Origin: Bacteroidales bacterium
GTDB lineage: Bacteria > Bacteroidota > Bacteroidia > Bacteroidales > P3
Length of the DNA: 17,177 bases
NCBI GenBank assembly: GCA_016281475.1
Contig: JAEEIS010000027.1
Location: 1 to 17,177, forward strand
Direction of reading: 5' to 3'
In this document: positions 6,391-13,528 of the stretch, in pieces
Layout: each line of letters begins with the position of its first letter
Position numbering within the stretch: position 1 is the first letter of the stretch
Position numbers and translations under genes: made by a program
The notes under the pieces: generated by a model
Databases searched by the model: none
What the model saw: only the letters and a program-made list of their open reading frames with translations
What the model was told of the DNA's origin: nothing

Positions 6391-8247
6391 GACATACCTC
6401 CCCCGCTTCGCGGTACCCCTCTCAAGAGGGGACTGCTGACGCACCAAATAATTTTCAATTCTCAATTTATGCAGTATGAGCCATTTGACAAAGTAGAAAA
6501 AACCACGACTGCCCCTGGCCACCTTATCGGGGTCAGGATTCTGGCATCTTTGTTTCCAAGTGAGTGGGGCATATTCACCTATATGTCTATCAATCATGGC
6601 AATGCGCGCTTCGTAACGTGGGGTGCGGTGGTACGGGTCGGCCTTCAACGGTGCCGCCAACATGGCCGCCAACAGCTCGGCCTCCTCGATCGAAACCGTC
6701 TTGGAGGAATGATGGAAATAGTGGCGGCAGGCCGCCTCGCAGCCGTAGATGCCGTCGCCCCACTCCGCCACGTTCAGGTAGCACTCCATGATGCGCCGCT
6801 TGCCCCAAATCATCTCAATCAGAAAAGTATAGTGCGCCTCGACGGCCTTGCGCAACAGTGTCCTGTCGAAGGGGAGGAAACAATTCTTGGCGGTCTGCTG
6901 GCTGATGGTGCTGCCGCCGTGCGTCGCCCCACCCCGCCTATAGTCCATATAGGCATCCCGCAGGCTGGAGAAGAGGAATCCACGATGGTACAAGAACAGC
7001 CAGTCCTCGGCAATCAAGACGGCGTTTATCAGATTGGGCGAAACGTCGTCAATAGGCACACAGACCCGTTCAAACCGCACCGTGCGGCCCGAATCGGCGC
7101 GCTGCCCCATGTAGCTGCCAACCATGTGGGGTGTGAAAGGGGGCATGACAAACTTGCATAGTACCACCTGCAGGGCGGAGACAAGCCAAAGCGTCACCGC
7201 CGTCATCCACAACACCCGCCACGCCTTGCCGCCAAAGCCGAGCCGATGCCATGGCCGAATGCAGCGCCTTGTGCCACTGCGTTCCCGTCTGCACGGCACG
7301 GCGACCCGCTCCGAGCCACGGCCCGTCCCCACAAGCCTTCGATACACCCTGAGACACCACCACTTGACAAAGAAGAGCAGCCCCCGGTTGCCCTCCGCCA
7401 ACCGCTGCGGGTCCATATCCTCGTATCGGGCACCCCAGTCGATAGGCTCGTGGTCGCGAAGATAGGCATGGATGGTCACAATCCGCTCATCGTAATAGCG
7501 TGTGTGACAATTCGGATTGGCCCTCAGCGGCCACGGGAGGGCCGCGGCGAGCATGACCGCCTCGGTCCGCGTAAGCGTGGCGGCCGAATGATGGAAATAG
7601 TGCTGGCTCGCCGCCTCGCAGCCGTAGATGCCGTCACCCCACTCCACCACGTTCAGGTAGCACTCCATGATGCGCCGCTTGCCCCAAACAATCTCCATAA
7701 GCACGACATAATGAGCCTCCACCAACTTGCGGAGCAGCGTGCGGCAGTGTGGCAGGAAACAATTCTTGGCCGTCTGCTGGACAATGATGCTGCCGCCGCG
7801 CAGCTGGCGGCTGGTCAGGTTGCGCCGGTAGGCCCAGCAAAGCGACCTGAAGAGGAAACCCCGGCTATACAAAAACAGCCCCATATTCTCCGCCACATCC
7901 GCCGCATCCACCATATAGGGCGAAATAGCCTCAATGGGGACAAACTTCCATTCAAACCGGACGCACCCCCTGCCCCTCTTGCGCTGCTGCAGATAGCGAC
8001 GCACCATCAGCGGCGTCGCTATCGGGGGGAAAAACTTGCAATAGACCACCTGGAGGAGCGTGACCAGCCAAAAGCCTAGCACCACCCACGACACCACGCG
8101 CCAAAACAACCCCAGCCGGAGATGGGAAAAAACAACAAAGAAGAAGATGAACGCCACCCCCATTGCCACCAAAAACGCTCGTCGGGCAATGAGATACTTT
8201 CGTCGGCGGACAGAATCTTCAATTTTATAGCTCTTTCTCTCTGACAC
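6370..8247 (-). CDS. Double-domain GT51 protein: degenerate plus intact transglycosylase domain
   Basis: The 625 residues contain two complete MtgA-like units. Unit 1 has two hydrophobic segments (about 20-41 and 47-70) and a GT51 domain (about 75-300) whose first motif reads AENMGLFLYSRGF instead of the usual EDGLFxYHxGF: Glu120 remains, the Asp is lost, one residue is inserted and the His is Ser. Its second motif is GGSIIVQQ instead of GGSTISQQ. Unit 2 has a membrane helix (about 342-364) and a GT51 domain with intact motifs: EDWLFLYHRGF (Glu414), GGSTISQQTAKNCF (444-457), KRRIMECYLN and GIYGCEAACRHYF. The Arg-rich linker 300-345 resembles the basic N-terminus of a free MtgA, so the protein looks like a fusion of tandem duplicates. 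mtgA follows after 19 bp. Residues 602-619 are encoded by a palindromic repeat element. Unit 2 is likely active; unit 1 may be impaired or regulatory. Confidence 0.9.
   Translation of the reverse strand: MSERKSYKIEDSVRRRKYLIARRAFLVAMGVAFIFFFVVFSHLRLGLFWRVVSWVVLGFWLVTLLQVVYCKFFPPIATPLMVRRYLQQRKRGRGCVRFEWKFVPIEAISPYMVDAADVAENMGLFLYSRGFLFRSLCWAYRRNLTSRQLRGGSIIVQQTAKNCFLPHCRTLLRKLVEAHYVVLMEIVWGKRRIMECYLNVVEWGDGIYGCEAASQHYFHHSAATLTRTEAVMLAAALPWPLRANPNCHTRYYDERIVTIHAYLRDHEPIDWGARYEDMDPQRLAEGNRGLLFFVKWWCLRVYRRLVGTGRGSERVAVPCRRERSGTRRCIRPWHRLGFGGKAWRVLWMTAVTLWLVSALQVVLCKFVMPPFTPHMVGSYMGQRADSGRTVRFERVCVPIDDVSPNLINAVLIAEDWLFLYHRGFLFSSLRDAYMDYRRGGATHGGSTISQQTAKNCFLPFDRTLLRKAVEAHYTFLIEMIWGKRRIMECYLNVAEWGDGIYGCEAACRHYFHHSSKTVSIEEAELLAAMLAAPLKADPYHRTPRYEARIAMIDRHIGEYAPLTWKQRCQNPDPDKVARGSRGFFYFVKWLILHKLRIENYLVRQQSPLERGTAKRGRYVPLTSNP
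6392..6443 (-). repeat. Two-hairpin palindromic element, copy A (at the 3' end of the double GT51 gene)
   Basis: On the minus strand this 52-bp block has a first hairpin CCCCTCTTGAGAGGGG and a second, CCGCGAAGCGG, between the ends TGCGTCAGC and GGTATGT. It closely matches 16555-16603 inside folC. Here it encodes residues 602-619 of the upstream protein. Directly beyond it (6435-6465, reading plus) a 31-base stretch recurs at 12641-12671 with only four transitions, so the element is linked to a wider dispersed repeat. Confidence 0.8.
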
Positions 8248-8286
8248 TTAATTATCTATGTACGATACAGATGATTTTTCTTGGTG

Positions 8287-8333
8287 CAAAAGTACTATTT
8301 TTTTATCAATATAAGAAAAAAAATGTATATTTG
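8287..8333. promoter_or_regulatory. Divergent -7 promoter motifs between the GT51 gene and gap
   Basis: TATATTTG (8326-8333, plus) matches the Bacteroidota TAnnTTTG element and would give gap a leader of roughly 45 nt. TACTTTTG on the minus strand (8294-8287) lies ahead of the double GT51 gene (start 8247). I see no clear TTTG at -33 for either, so both calls rest on the -7 match and on position in the A/T-rich 137-bp gap. Confidence 0.5.
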
Positions 8334-8384
8334 TAAAATCAAAAATTAAGTAATTTTATATATAAACATTTAAAATACAACACT

Positions 8385-9392
8385 ATGGCAAAAGTTGCAA
8401 TCAACGGTTTTGGCCGAATTGGCCGTATGTCCTTCCGTGCTATGCTTGACCACCCCGAGTTGGACATCGTAGCAATCAATGACCTCACAAGCGCCGACAC
8501 GCTGGCTTACCTGTTCAAATACGACTCCATCCACGACAACTTCGAGGGTGAAGTGTATGCCGAGGGCGACTGCATTGTGGTCAATGGTAAAAAAGTGAAA
8601 ATCTATGCCGAGCGCGACCCGCAGAACCTGCCTTGGGGCGAACTGGGTGTGGACATCGTGGTTGAATCCACCGGTCTCTTCAAGAAGAGAGAGCAGATGA
8701 TGAAGCACATCAACGCTGGTGCCAAGAAGGTTATCCTCACCGTTCCTGCCGGCAAGGCCGACGACGTGGACGCCACCGTGGTGATGGGCGTGAACGACAA
8801 CGTGCTGACCAAGGAGATGCAACTCGTCAGCAACGCCAGCTGCACCACCAACTGCCTGGCTCCCGTTGCCAAGGTGCTGAACGACAAATTCGGCATCAAG
8901 CGCGGTCTGATGAACACCATCCACAGCTACACCAACGACCAGAAGATTCTCGACCAGCCGCACAGCGACCTGCGCCGTGCCCGCGCTGCCGCCATCTCCA
9001 TCATTCCCACCTCCAGCGGTGCTGCTAAGGCCGTGGGTCTGGTCATCCCCGAACTGAAGGGCAAGCTGGACGGCTTCGCCATGCGCGTACCCACTCCCGA
9101 CGGCTCTGTCGTTGACCTGACTGCCGAGATGGCATGCCCCGTCACCAAGGAGGAAATCAATGCCGCCATCAAGGAAGCCGCCGAAGACTCGATGAAGGGC
9201 GTGCTGCAGTATGTCGACGAGCCTATCGTCAGCGTCGACATCATCGACAACACCCACAGCTCCATCTTCGACAGCCTGCTGACCCAGGTGATGGATGGCA
9301 ACTTCGTGAAGGTTGTCAGCTGGTACGACAACGAGAAGGGCTACAGCACCCGCGTCGGCGACCTCGCCGCCAAGCTGGCAACCCTGCTGTAA
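8385..9392 (+). CDS. gap: Glyceraldehyde-3-phosphate dehydrogenase, type I
   Basis: This glycolytic enzyme oxidises glyceraldehyde 3-phosphate with NAD+ and phosphate to 1,3-bisphosphoglycerate in the cytoplasm. The length of 335 residues is standard. The Rossmann start INGFGRIGR (6-14) and Asp33 (INDLT), typical of NAD-preferring forms, are present. The catalytic motif SNASCTTNC carries Cys153, and His180 (NTIHSYTNDQ) is the partner base. The C-terminal signatures RVPTPDGSVVDLT (234-246) and WYDNEKGYSTRVGDL (313-327) are also intact. Strong use of C-ending codons fits a highly expressed gene. It has its own promoter region upstream and a hairpin 33 bp after the stop, so it is probably transcribed mainly on its own. 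Confidence 0.97.
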   Translation: MAKVAINGFGRIGRMSFRAMLDHPELDIVAINDLTSADTLAYLFKYDSIHDNFEGEVYAEGDCIVVNGKKVKIYAERDPQNLPWGELGVDIVVESTGLFKKREQMMKHINAGAKKVILTVPAGKADDVDATVVMGVNDNVLTKEMQLVSNASCTTNCLAPVAKVLNDKFGIKRGLMNTIHSYTNDQKILDQPHSDLRRARAAAISIIPTSSGAAKAVGLVIPELKGKLDGFAMRVPTPDGSVVDLTAEMACPVTKEEINAAIKEAAEDSMKGVLQYVDEPIVSVDIIDNTHSSIFDSLLTQVMDGNFVKVVSWYDNEKGYSTRVGDLAAKLATLL

Positions 9393-9424
9393 TCTGTTCG
9401 AATTCTTAATCTTAATCATAATCA

Positions 9425-9457
9425 AAAGAGCAGCCGCGCCATCTGCGACTGCTCTTT
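9425..9457 (+). terminator. Hairpin after gap, likely intrinsic terminator
   Basis: AAAGAGCAG (9425-9433) pairs with CTGCTCTTT (9449-9457); an inner CGC/GCG pair follows after a one-base mismatch. The stem ends in three T followed by GTAATA, so the U-tract is short. It lies between gap and the fabG-type gene and may limit read-through. Confidence 0.55.
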
Positions 9458-9476
9458 GTAATACCATCAAAACACC

Positions 9477-10223
9477 ATGTTACTCGAAAACAAAGTTGCC
9501 ATTATCACCGGTGCCACACGGGGTATCGGACATGCCATAGCCAAACGCTTTGCCCAAGAAGGGTGCGACATCGCCTTCTGCGGACGCAGCCGCAGCGAAA
9601 ACATGATTGCCGTAGAAAAAGAACTGAACGAGATGGGTGTCAAGGCCAAGGGGTATGTCGTAGATGTTGCCCAATTGGAGAGCTGCCAGAAGTTTGTGGC
9701 CGAGGTGCTGGAGGATTTCGGACACTTGGACATCCTCATCAACAATGCCGGCATCACCGACGACGCAGCCATCAAACGAATGACCGAGGCGCAATGGGAC
9801 AATGTGATAGACAACGACCTCAAGTCGGTATTCTGCATGACCAAGGCGGTGCAGCCCACCATGTGGAAACAGGGATTTGGAAGCATTGTGAACATCAGCT
9901 CGGTGGTAGGCATTGGCGGCAACATCAACCAAGCCAACTATGCCGCTGCCAAGGCGGGCATCATCGGATTCACCAAGACGGCAGTGAAGGAATTCGGCTC
10001 CAGAAACATTCGCATGAATGTCGTCGCCCCAGGCTTTATCGCCACCGAGATGACCGGCGAGGTGTCGGAGCAGCTGAAAACCTACTGGCAGACACGCATA
10101 CCGCTGCGCCGTCCCGGCACACCCGAGGAGGTGGCCAACGCCTGCCTATACTATGCCTCGGAATTGGGCAGCTACTGCACTGGTGACGTGATGCACCTGT
10201 GCGGCGGCATGGTGGACGCATAA
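9477..10223 (+). CDS. fabG: FabG-type short-chain dehydrogenase/reductase (3-oxoacyl-ACP reductase family)
   Basis: The 248 residues show the classic SDR layout: cofactor loop TGATRGIG (11-18), NNAG (89-92), and catalytic Ser142, Tyr155 and Lys159 (ISSVVG; NYAAAKAG), then APGFIATEMT as in FabG. Arg37 and Arg39 (CGRSRSEN) suggest NADPH. FabG reduces 3-oxoacyl-ACP in each round of fatty acid elongation. One oddity: the fourth catalytic residue, Asn in FabG (NL-S-VF), aligns with Asp114 in VIDNDLKSVF, with Asn one place earlier. This, the lack of other fab genes nearby, and the C-terminal CGGMVDA leave room for another substrate (for example an acetoacetyl-CoA or sugar/alcohol reductase). It follows gap by 84 bp and precedes the BtuF-like gene by 28 bp. 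Confidence 0.82.
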   Translation: MLLENKVAIITGATRGIGHAIAKRFAQEGCDIAFCGRSRSENMIAVEKELNEMGVKAKGYVVDVAQLESCQKFVAEVLEDFGHLDILINNAGITDDAAIKRMTEAQWDNVIDNDLKSVFCMTKAVQPTMWKQGFGSIVNISSVVGIGGNINQANYAAAKAGIIGFTKTAVKEFGSRNIRMNVVAPGFIATEMTGEVSEQLKTYWQTRIPLRRPGTPEEVANACLYYASELGSYCTGDVMHLCGGMVDA

Positions 10224-10251
10224 TTTAAATTGAAAATTGAAAATTGAAAAA

Positions 10252-11178
10252 ATGACTGCCGTTCCCCGTAGGGGCAGACACCAGTGTCTGCCTCTCGTTC
10301 TCACAGTTATTATTGCAACCCTCTCGATAGGAGGGTGCAACCGTGCTTCATCCAACAGGGACGGGCAACAGGCAACCGTCGCCTATACCGACGACTACAA
10401 CAACACGGTGGAGATACCCCTCCACCCCAAACGTATCGTCAGCACCTCCCCTGCCGTCACGGAAATCATCTTTGCCCTTGGCGGAAGCAATCTGCTGGTG
10501 GGTCGCACCGACTTCTGCTCCTATCCTCCCGAGGCGCTCCAGATTGAAAGCATAGGAGGAATCAGCAACCTCAACATCGAGCGCATCATGTCGCTCAATC
10601 CCGACCTGGTCATCAGCGGCTCGATGATACCCAAGAAGAGCACCATCCAGATGGAAAAGATGGGGGTGCCCACGGTATGCGTCATAGAGCAGCAACGATA
10701 TGAAGGACTCTACGACAATATCAGCAAGATAGGTGGCCTGATTGGCCGCACCGAAGCCGCAGACAGCCTCAATGCCTTGCTCCGCGACCGATTGAAGCAA
10801 CTTGACGTACAGACCACTGCCAAGCCTAAGAGCGTTTATTACGTGGTAGGCTTTGGCGCATCGGGCAACTTTACAGCGGGCGGAGACTCGTTTATCAACG
10901 ACATCATCCGCCTGGCAGGCGGACAGAACATCGCCGAAGGCATATCCGGCTGGAGCTACAGCTTGGAAAGCCTGATGCAACAAAATCCTGAATACATCGT
11001 CATTCGCAAGGAAGACAGTGCCTCATTCTGCAAGATGGCCCCTTACAACCGACTGGATGCCGTCAAGGACGGACGGGTAATTGCCATCGAGAGCAGCCTC
11101 ATCGACCTGCAGGTCCCCCGCAACACAGAGGCCGTGCAATTCCTCTTCAACCGCCTGCACCAGACTGATATAAAGTAA
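10252..11178 (+). CDS. ABC transporter substrate-binding lipoprotein, BtuF/FhuD-like
   Basis: The ATG at 10252 gives 308 residues; an in-frame TTG at 10237 lies in the A/T spacer repeat and is less likely. The lipoprotein signal reads LVLTVIIATLSIGGC with Cys29 as the acylation site. The mature part is a helical-backbone (cluster A) binding protein: PKRIVSTSPAVTEIIFALG, GRTDFCSYPPEA, NIERIMSLNPDLVI, then NFTAGGDSFINDIIRLAGG in the second lobe. Such proteins bind vitamin B12, heme or iron-siderophores and pass them to a BtuCD-type permease, which is not in this window. Length and motifs are full. The basic start (VPRRGRHQCLP) is encoded by a DNA palindrome, so a repeat insertion appears to have become the signal-peptide n-region. 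It probably belongs with the gene upstream in a transcription unit. Ligand undetermined. Confidence 0.85.
   Translation: MTAVPRRGRHQCLPLVLTVIIATLSIGGCNRASSNRDGQQATVAYTDDYNNTVEIPLHPKRIVSTSPAVTEIIFALGGSNLLVGRTDFCSYPPEALQIESIGGISNLNIERIMSLNPDLVISGSMIPKKSTIQMEKMGVPTVCVIEQQRYEGLYDNISKIGGLIGRTEAADSLNALLRDRLKQLDVQTTAKPKSVYYVVGFGASGNFTAGGDSFINDIIRLAGGQNIAEGISGWSYSLESLMQQNPEYIVIRKEDSASFCKMAPYNRLDAVKDGRVIAIESSLIDLQVPRNTEAVQFLFNRLHQTDIK
10270..10295. repeat. Palindrome within the signal-peptide codons of the BtuF-like gene
   Basis: GGCAGACAC (10273-10281) and GTGTCTGCC (10284-10292) are exact reverse complements around CA; with G-U and outer pairs the stem reaches 10270-10295. CCCC-GTA-GGGG lies just before it (10264-10274) and could pair in the alternative. 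It sits 18-43 bases after the A of the start codon, so in the mRNA a strong stem would meet the initiating ribosome. It encodes about RGRHQCLPL. Confidence 0.7.
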
Positions 11179-11179
11179 A

Positions 11180-11237
11180 AAGTAAGAGCTAAGAACCATG
11201 AAGAAACTGGCTCATGCATAGTTCCTAGCTCTTACTT
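11180..11237. terminator. Bidirectional hairpin between converging genes
   Basis: AAGTAAGAGCTAAGAAC (11180-11196) pairs with GTTCCTAGCTCTTACTT (11221-11237), 16 of 17 positions, with a 24-base loop. It fills the 71-bp gap between the BtuF-like gene (stop 11178) and the S41-like gene (stop 11250), so it can end transcripts from both sides. U-rich sequence follows only partly (CTTACTTCC). Confidence 0.65.
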
Positions 11238-11249
11238 CTTACTTCCTCA

Positions 11250-12596
11250 CTACTCGGGCTGGTCCCAAATGCACACCTTGCGCAGGTAGTCTACCGCACG
11301 GTTTAGTTGGGAATCCTTGTGCCCATCCATGAGCGTACTCGAATTGAACGGCACTTCGATGTCAGGTTGCACACCGACACCCTCTATATCGTTATAGTCG
11401 CAGTCGACCATGTGGTAGGTGCTGGTATAGACATAGTATGGGTAGATGTCCTTGTATCTGTAGATGCTGCTGCCATATTGGAAATACTCATAGTCGCCAA
11501 AGCATCCGCTGTAGAAATAGTCGTGCTGACGCTGCGAGTCAGGCCATAGCGCACCCACAGCACCGTATGTGCGCTCGCCAATAAAGGTGCCGTTTGGCAA
11601 GTTCTTTATCAACATAGTGGCCAATTCGGCACAACTCACCGAATTGATGTCAGCCAGCACCACGATGGGCTTTTCCGACCGCAGATGCAATTTGGGGCAT
11701 CCCACAACATATTTTGACCAAGGACTGTAGTCGAGCCTACCAAAGCCGTCCTTCACACGGGTATAGCCCACCAACGTGGAGCTTTGGGACAACGAACCGA
11801 TGAATGGCAACAAATCCGACGTGTTGCCGCCGCCGTTGCCTCGTAGGTCGATAATCAGGCCCACCACAGTCTCGTCGTTGGCGTAGCTGCCCTCGCTGCT
11901 AATTCCCTCCCAATAACGGGGGCCGAAGAACTTGCGCAAGGGCTCTTGCACCGACTCACCTTGACTGATGACAGAATAATACTCATGCACATTAGACAGA
12001 TAAAAATTGGTGAAACGGAAATAGGCAACATTCTTGTTAGTCTTGAGCTTTATCAAGGCGCAATACATACCCGGAATGGAGAACGACACGTAGTCCTCAG
12101 GGTCGTATGCATAATACGAGCCCGGCACAAGGTCGTTACGGTTCCTCAATATCTTCAACTCCTCGCGTCTTTCGGTGTACGGGTCCATATCATGGGAATA
12201 GTTGTTCATACCCGGATTGACATAAACCTCATACTGAGCCCTTGGCACGGTAAACATGCCATAGAGGTGGTGGTCCAAAAGACCCGCAAAAAGACCCTGA
12301 TAGGCGGCATTATACTCTGCTGCCGAGACAGGCTTATTGGCAGGGCGCGCGTCGAACTCCTCGAAAATAGGCTTAAACTGATCATAGCGGGCATCCCAGT
12401 CCACGGTATCGCGTCCCCAAAACACATAGCCCTGACTCATGCCGTTCCATACGGCCTCAAATTGCTGGGTATAGGTCTTACACGTCCGGCTATTGGGATT
12501 CACCAAATCCGACACCTCCGACTCTTTGCGGCACGAAGTCATGCCCACCAACACCACCAACGCAAAAAACAATGCTTTATTAATTGGATTCTTCAT
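11250..12596 (-). CDS. S41-family peptidase-like lipoprotein
   Basis: The 448 residues begin with a lipoprotein signal (ALFFALVVLVGMTSC, Cys22), so it should be anchored in the envelope. Residues 45-110 (FEAVWNGMSQGYVFW, then YQGLFAGLLDHHLYGMF) resemble the N-terminal helical domain of Bacteroidota S41 proteins. The catalytic domain is recognisable from IIDLRGNGGGN (248-258) and the nucleophile motif NSVSCAELA, with Ser321 as likely catalytic Ser. After it, GERTYGAVG (340-348) stands where C-terminal processing proteases have TFGKG; the Lys is absent, as in the tricorn-like branch, which uses a Ser-His-Ser-Glu set. A PDZ domain is not obvious. The C-terminus has GVGVQPDIEVP, typical of S41. 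Substrate unknown. It is probably a periplasm-facing or surface protease-like protein, monocistronic or in a loose unit with the genes upstream. Confidence 0.85.
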   Translation of the reverse strand: MKNPINKALFFALVVLVGMTSCRKESEVSDLVNPNSRTCKTYTQQFEAVWNGMSQGYVFWGRDTVDWDARYDQFKPIFEEFDARPANKPVSAAEYNAAYQGLFAGLLDHHLYGMFTVPRAQYEVYVNPGMNNYSHDMDPYTERREELKILRNRNDLVPGSYYAYDPEDYVSFSIPGMYCALIKLKTNKNVAYFRFTNFYLSNVHEYYSVISQGESVQEPLRKFFGPRYWEGISSEGSYANDETVVGLIIDLRGNGGGNTSDLLPFIGSLSQSSTLVGYTRVKDGFGRLDYSPWSKYVVGCPKLHLRSEKPIVVLADINSVSCAELATMLIKNLPNGTFIGERTYGAVGALWPDSQRQHDYFYSGCFGDYEYFQYGSSIYRYKDIYPYYVYTSTYHMVDCDYNDIEGVGVQPDIEVPFNSSTLMDGHKDSQLNRAVDYLRKVCIWDQPE

Positions 12597-12706
12597 CTTT
12601 TCAATCTAGTAAAGGTTAGAGTTTAATGTTGAAAGTTTAAGCTGACGCATCAAACAATCTTCAATTTTCAACTTTCAATTTTCAATTTCTTAAACATTCC
12701 TTCCGC
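12597..12706. repeat. Intergenic dispersed-repeat stretch
   Basis: No gene is visible here. 12641-12671 repeats 6435-6465 with four transitions in 31 bases (both start GCTGACGCA and run into TTCAATT words). The tail to 12689 is made of TTCAATTTTCAA units, the reverse complement of the TTGAAAATTGAAAA words found at 5315, 10230 and 15315. GGTTAGAGTTTAA at 12614-12626 recalls the repeat at 6361. Confidence 0.6.
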
Positions 12707-13438
12707 TCAAAACCAATAGCTGACACCCCCTTGGATGACAAAGGTGGTATTGTAGCGTGGGTTGAGGTGAGCCATGTAGTCTTGCTGAATATCTTTCAAG
12801 CCATAATACCAGCGGGCTTCCACGCCCAGCTCTATCCGACACTTTATCAAGGTGCTAAGGCCTCCGCCCCACACCAGTCCGATGTCGCTGCGATTGTCGC
12901 GTACTTGTGATTCAGGAGAGTTGAAATCCACATTTTCAGAATACGATACCAATCCATTCATACCGTTAGTGACACCCACGCGCTTGCTTTCGAGCCAACG
13001 GCCCCAATAGCCTCCACCATAGGCATGCAGCTTGATTGTCTTGCCCACATTCAGCATCAGCATCACCGGCACATTCACATACTGGTTGTACGTGGTGTCA
13101 GGCAGCGAGGTGGTGGAGCCTCCAACGACGTGGGCGCGAAAGTAGTTCTTCTGCAGCAGCACACCGTCCACCCGCAGGGTGAGCCAGTTCCAAGGCGTGA
13201 ACCCGATCTGCACGCCGTAGCTGCTCCCCTTGGCGTATTTGGCATAGTGATAGTCGTTCATATACGACATATCCACAATGTGATAGTTCTGGTCCAGACC
13301 GCCCGTTACGCCGAAACTCCAATAGAGATGTTTTGGGGCAGTCTGCTCCCCTAGAGGCTCGGCAATTTCGCCTTCTTGTGCCCATAGCGATGCCGTCGCA
13401 GCCAATAGGGAAAGTAGTAGGATAATCTGTTTCTTCAT
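12707..13438 (-). CDS. Outer-membrane beta-barrel protein (porin-family-like)
   Basis: I choose the ATG at 13438 (MKKQIILLLSLLAATASLWAQ), which gives a proper signal peptide cut after AQ; the frame open further upstream crosses the intergenic hairpin. The product has 243 residues. The mature protein alternates polar and hydrophobic residues in about eight to ten strands rich in Tyr, Trp and Gly (HLYWSFGVTGGLDQNYHIV, YGVQIGFTPWNWLTLRVDG, HAYGGGYWGRW), and ends in GVSYWF with a terminal Phe, the signal for outer-membrane insertion. It is most like the small outer-membrane barrel family common in Bacteroidota, whose roles are mostly unknown. It follows pruA by 90 bp with a large hairpin between, so it may have its own promoter or be an attenuated second gene. 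Confidence 0.82.
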   Translation of the reverse strand: MKKQIILLLSLLAATASLWAQEGEIAEPLGEQTAPKHLYWSFGVTGGLDQNYHIVDMSYMNDYHYAKYAKGSSYGVQIGFTPWNWLTLRVDGVLLQKNYFRAHVVGGSTTSLPDTTYNQYVNVPVMLMLNVGKTIKLHAYGGGYWGRWLESKRVGVTNGMNGLVSYSENVDFNSPESQVRDNRSDIGLVWGGGLSTLIKCRIELGVEARWYYGLKDIQQDYMAHLNPRYNTTFVIQGGVSYWF

Positions 13439-13462
13439 GTAATAATGTCTTAAACTAATAAA

Positions 13463-13516
13463 TGGTGAATTGCGAATTGCAATCGGGCACAGCCTCTCAC
13501 AATTCACAATTCACCA
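13463..13516. terminator. Large intergenic hairpin between pruA and the outer-membrane protein gene
   Basis: TGGTGAATTGCGAATTG (13463-13479) and CAATTCACAATTCACCA (13500-13516) pair at 16 of 17 positions around a 20-base loop. It lies 12 bases past the pruA stop, so termination or 3'-end protection of the pruA transcript is likely. The arms consist of GAATTGnGAATTG words, another of the A/T spacer repeats in this genome. Confidence 0.55.
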
Positions 13517-13528
13517 TCCTTTGGTCCA

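Noticed and set aside
8370..9470. 366-codon open frame on the minus strand
   Set aside because: Antisense to gap, which has all GAPDH motifs; a shadow frame.
10237..10251. TTG start five codons upstream for the BtuF-like gene
   Set aside because: The added residues come from the A/T spacer repeat; the ATG at 10252 gives a normal lipoprotein signal length.
11340..11349. Possible missing catalytic Lys making the S41 protein a pseudo-enzyme
   Set aside because: The tricorn-like S41 branch works without that Lys, and Ser321 with its motif is intact, so inactivity cannot be claimed.
13439..13507. Upstream extension of the outer-membrane protein
   Set aside because: It crosses the hairpin 13463-13516 and hides a clean signal peptide that starts at 13438.
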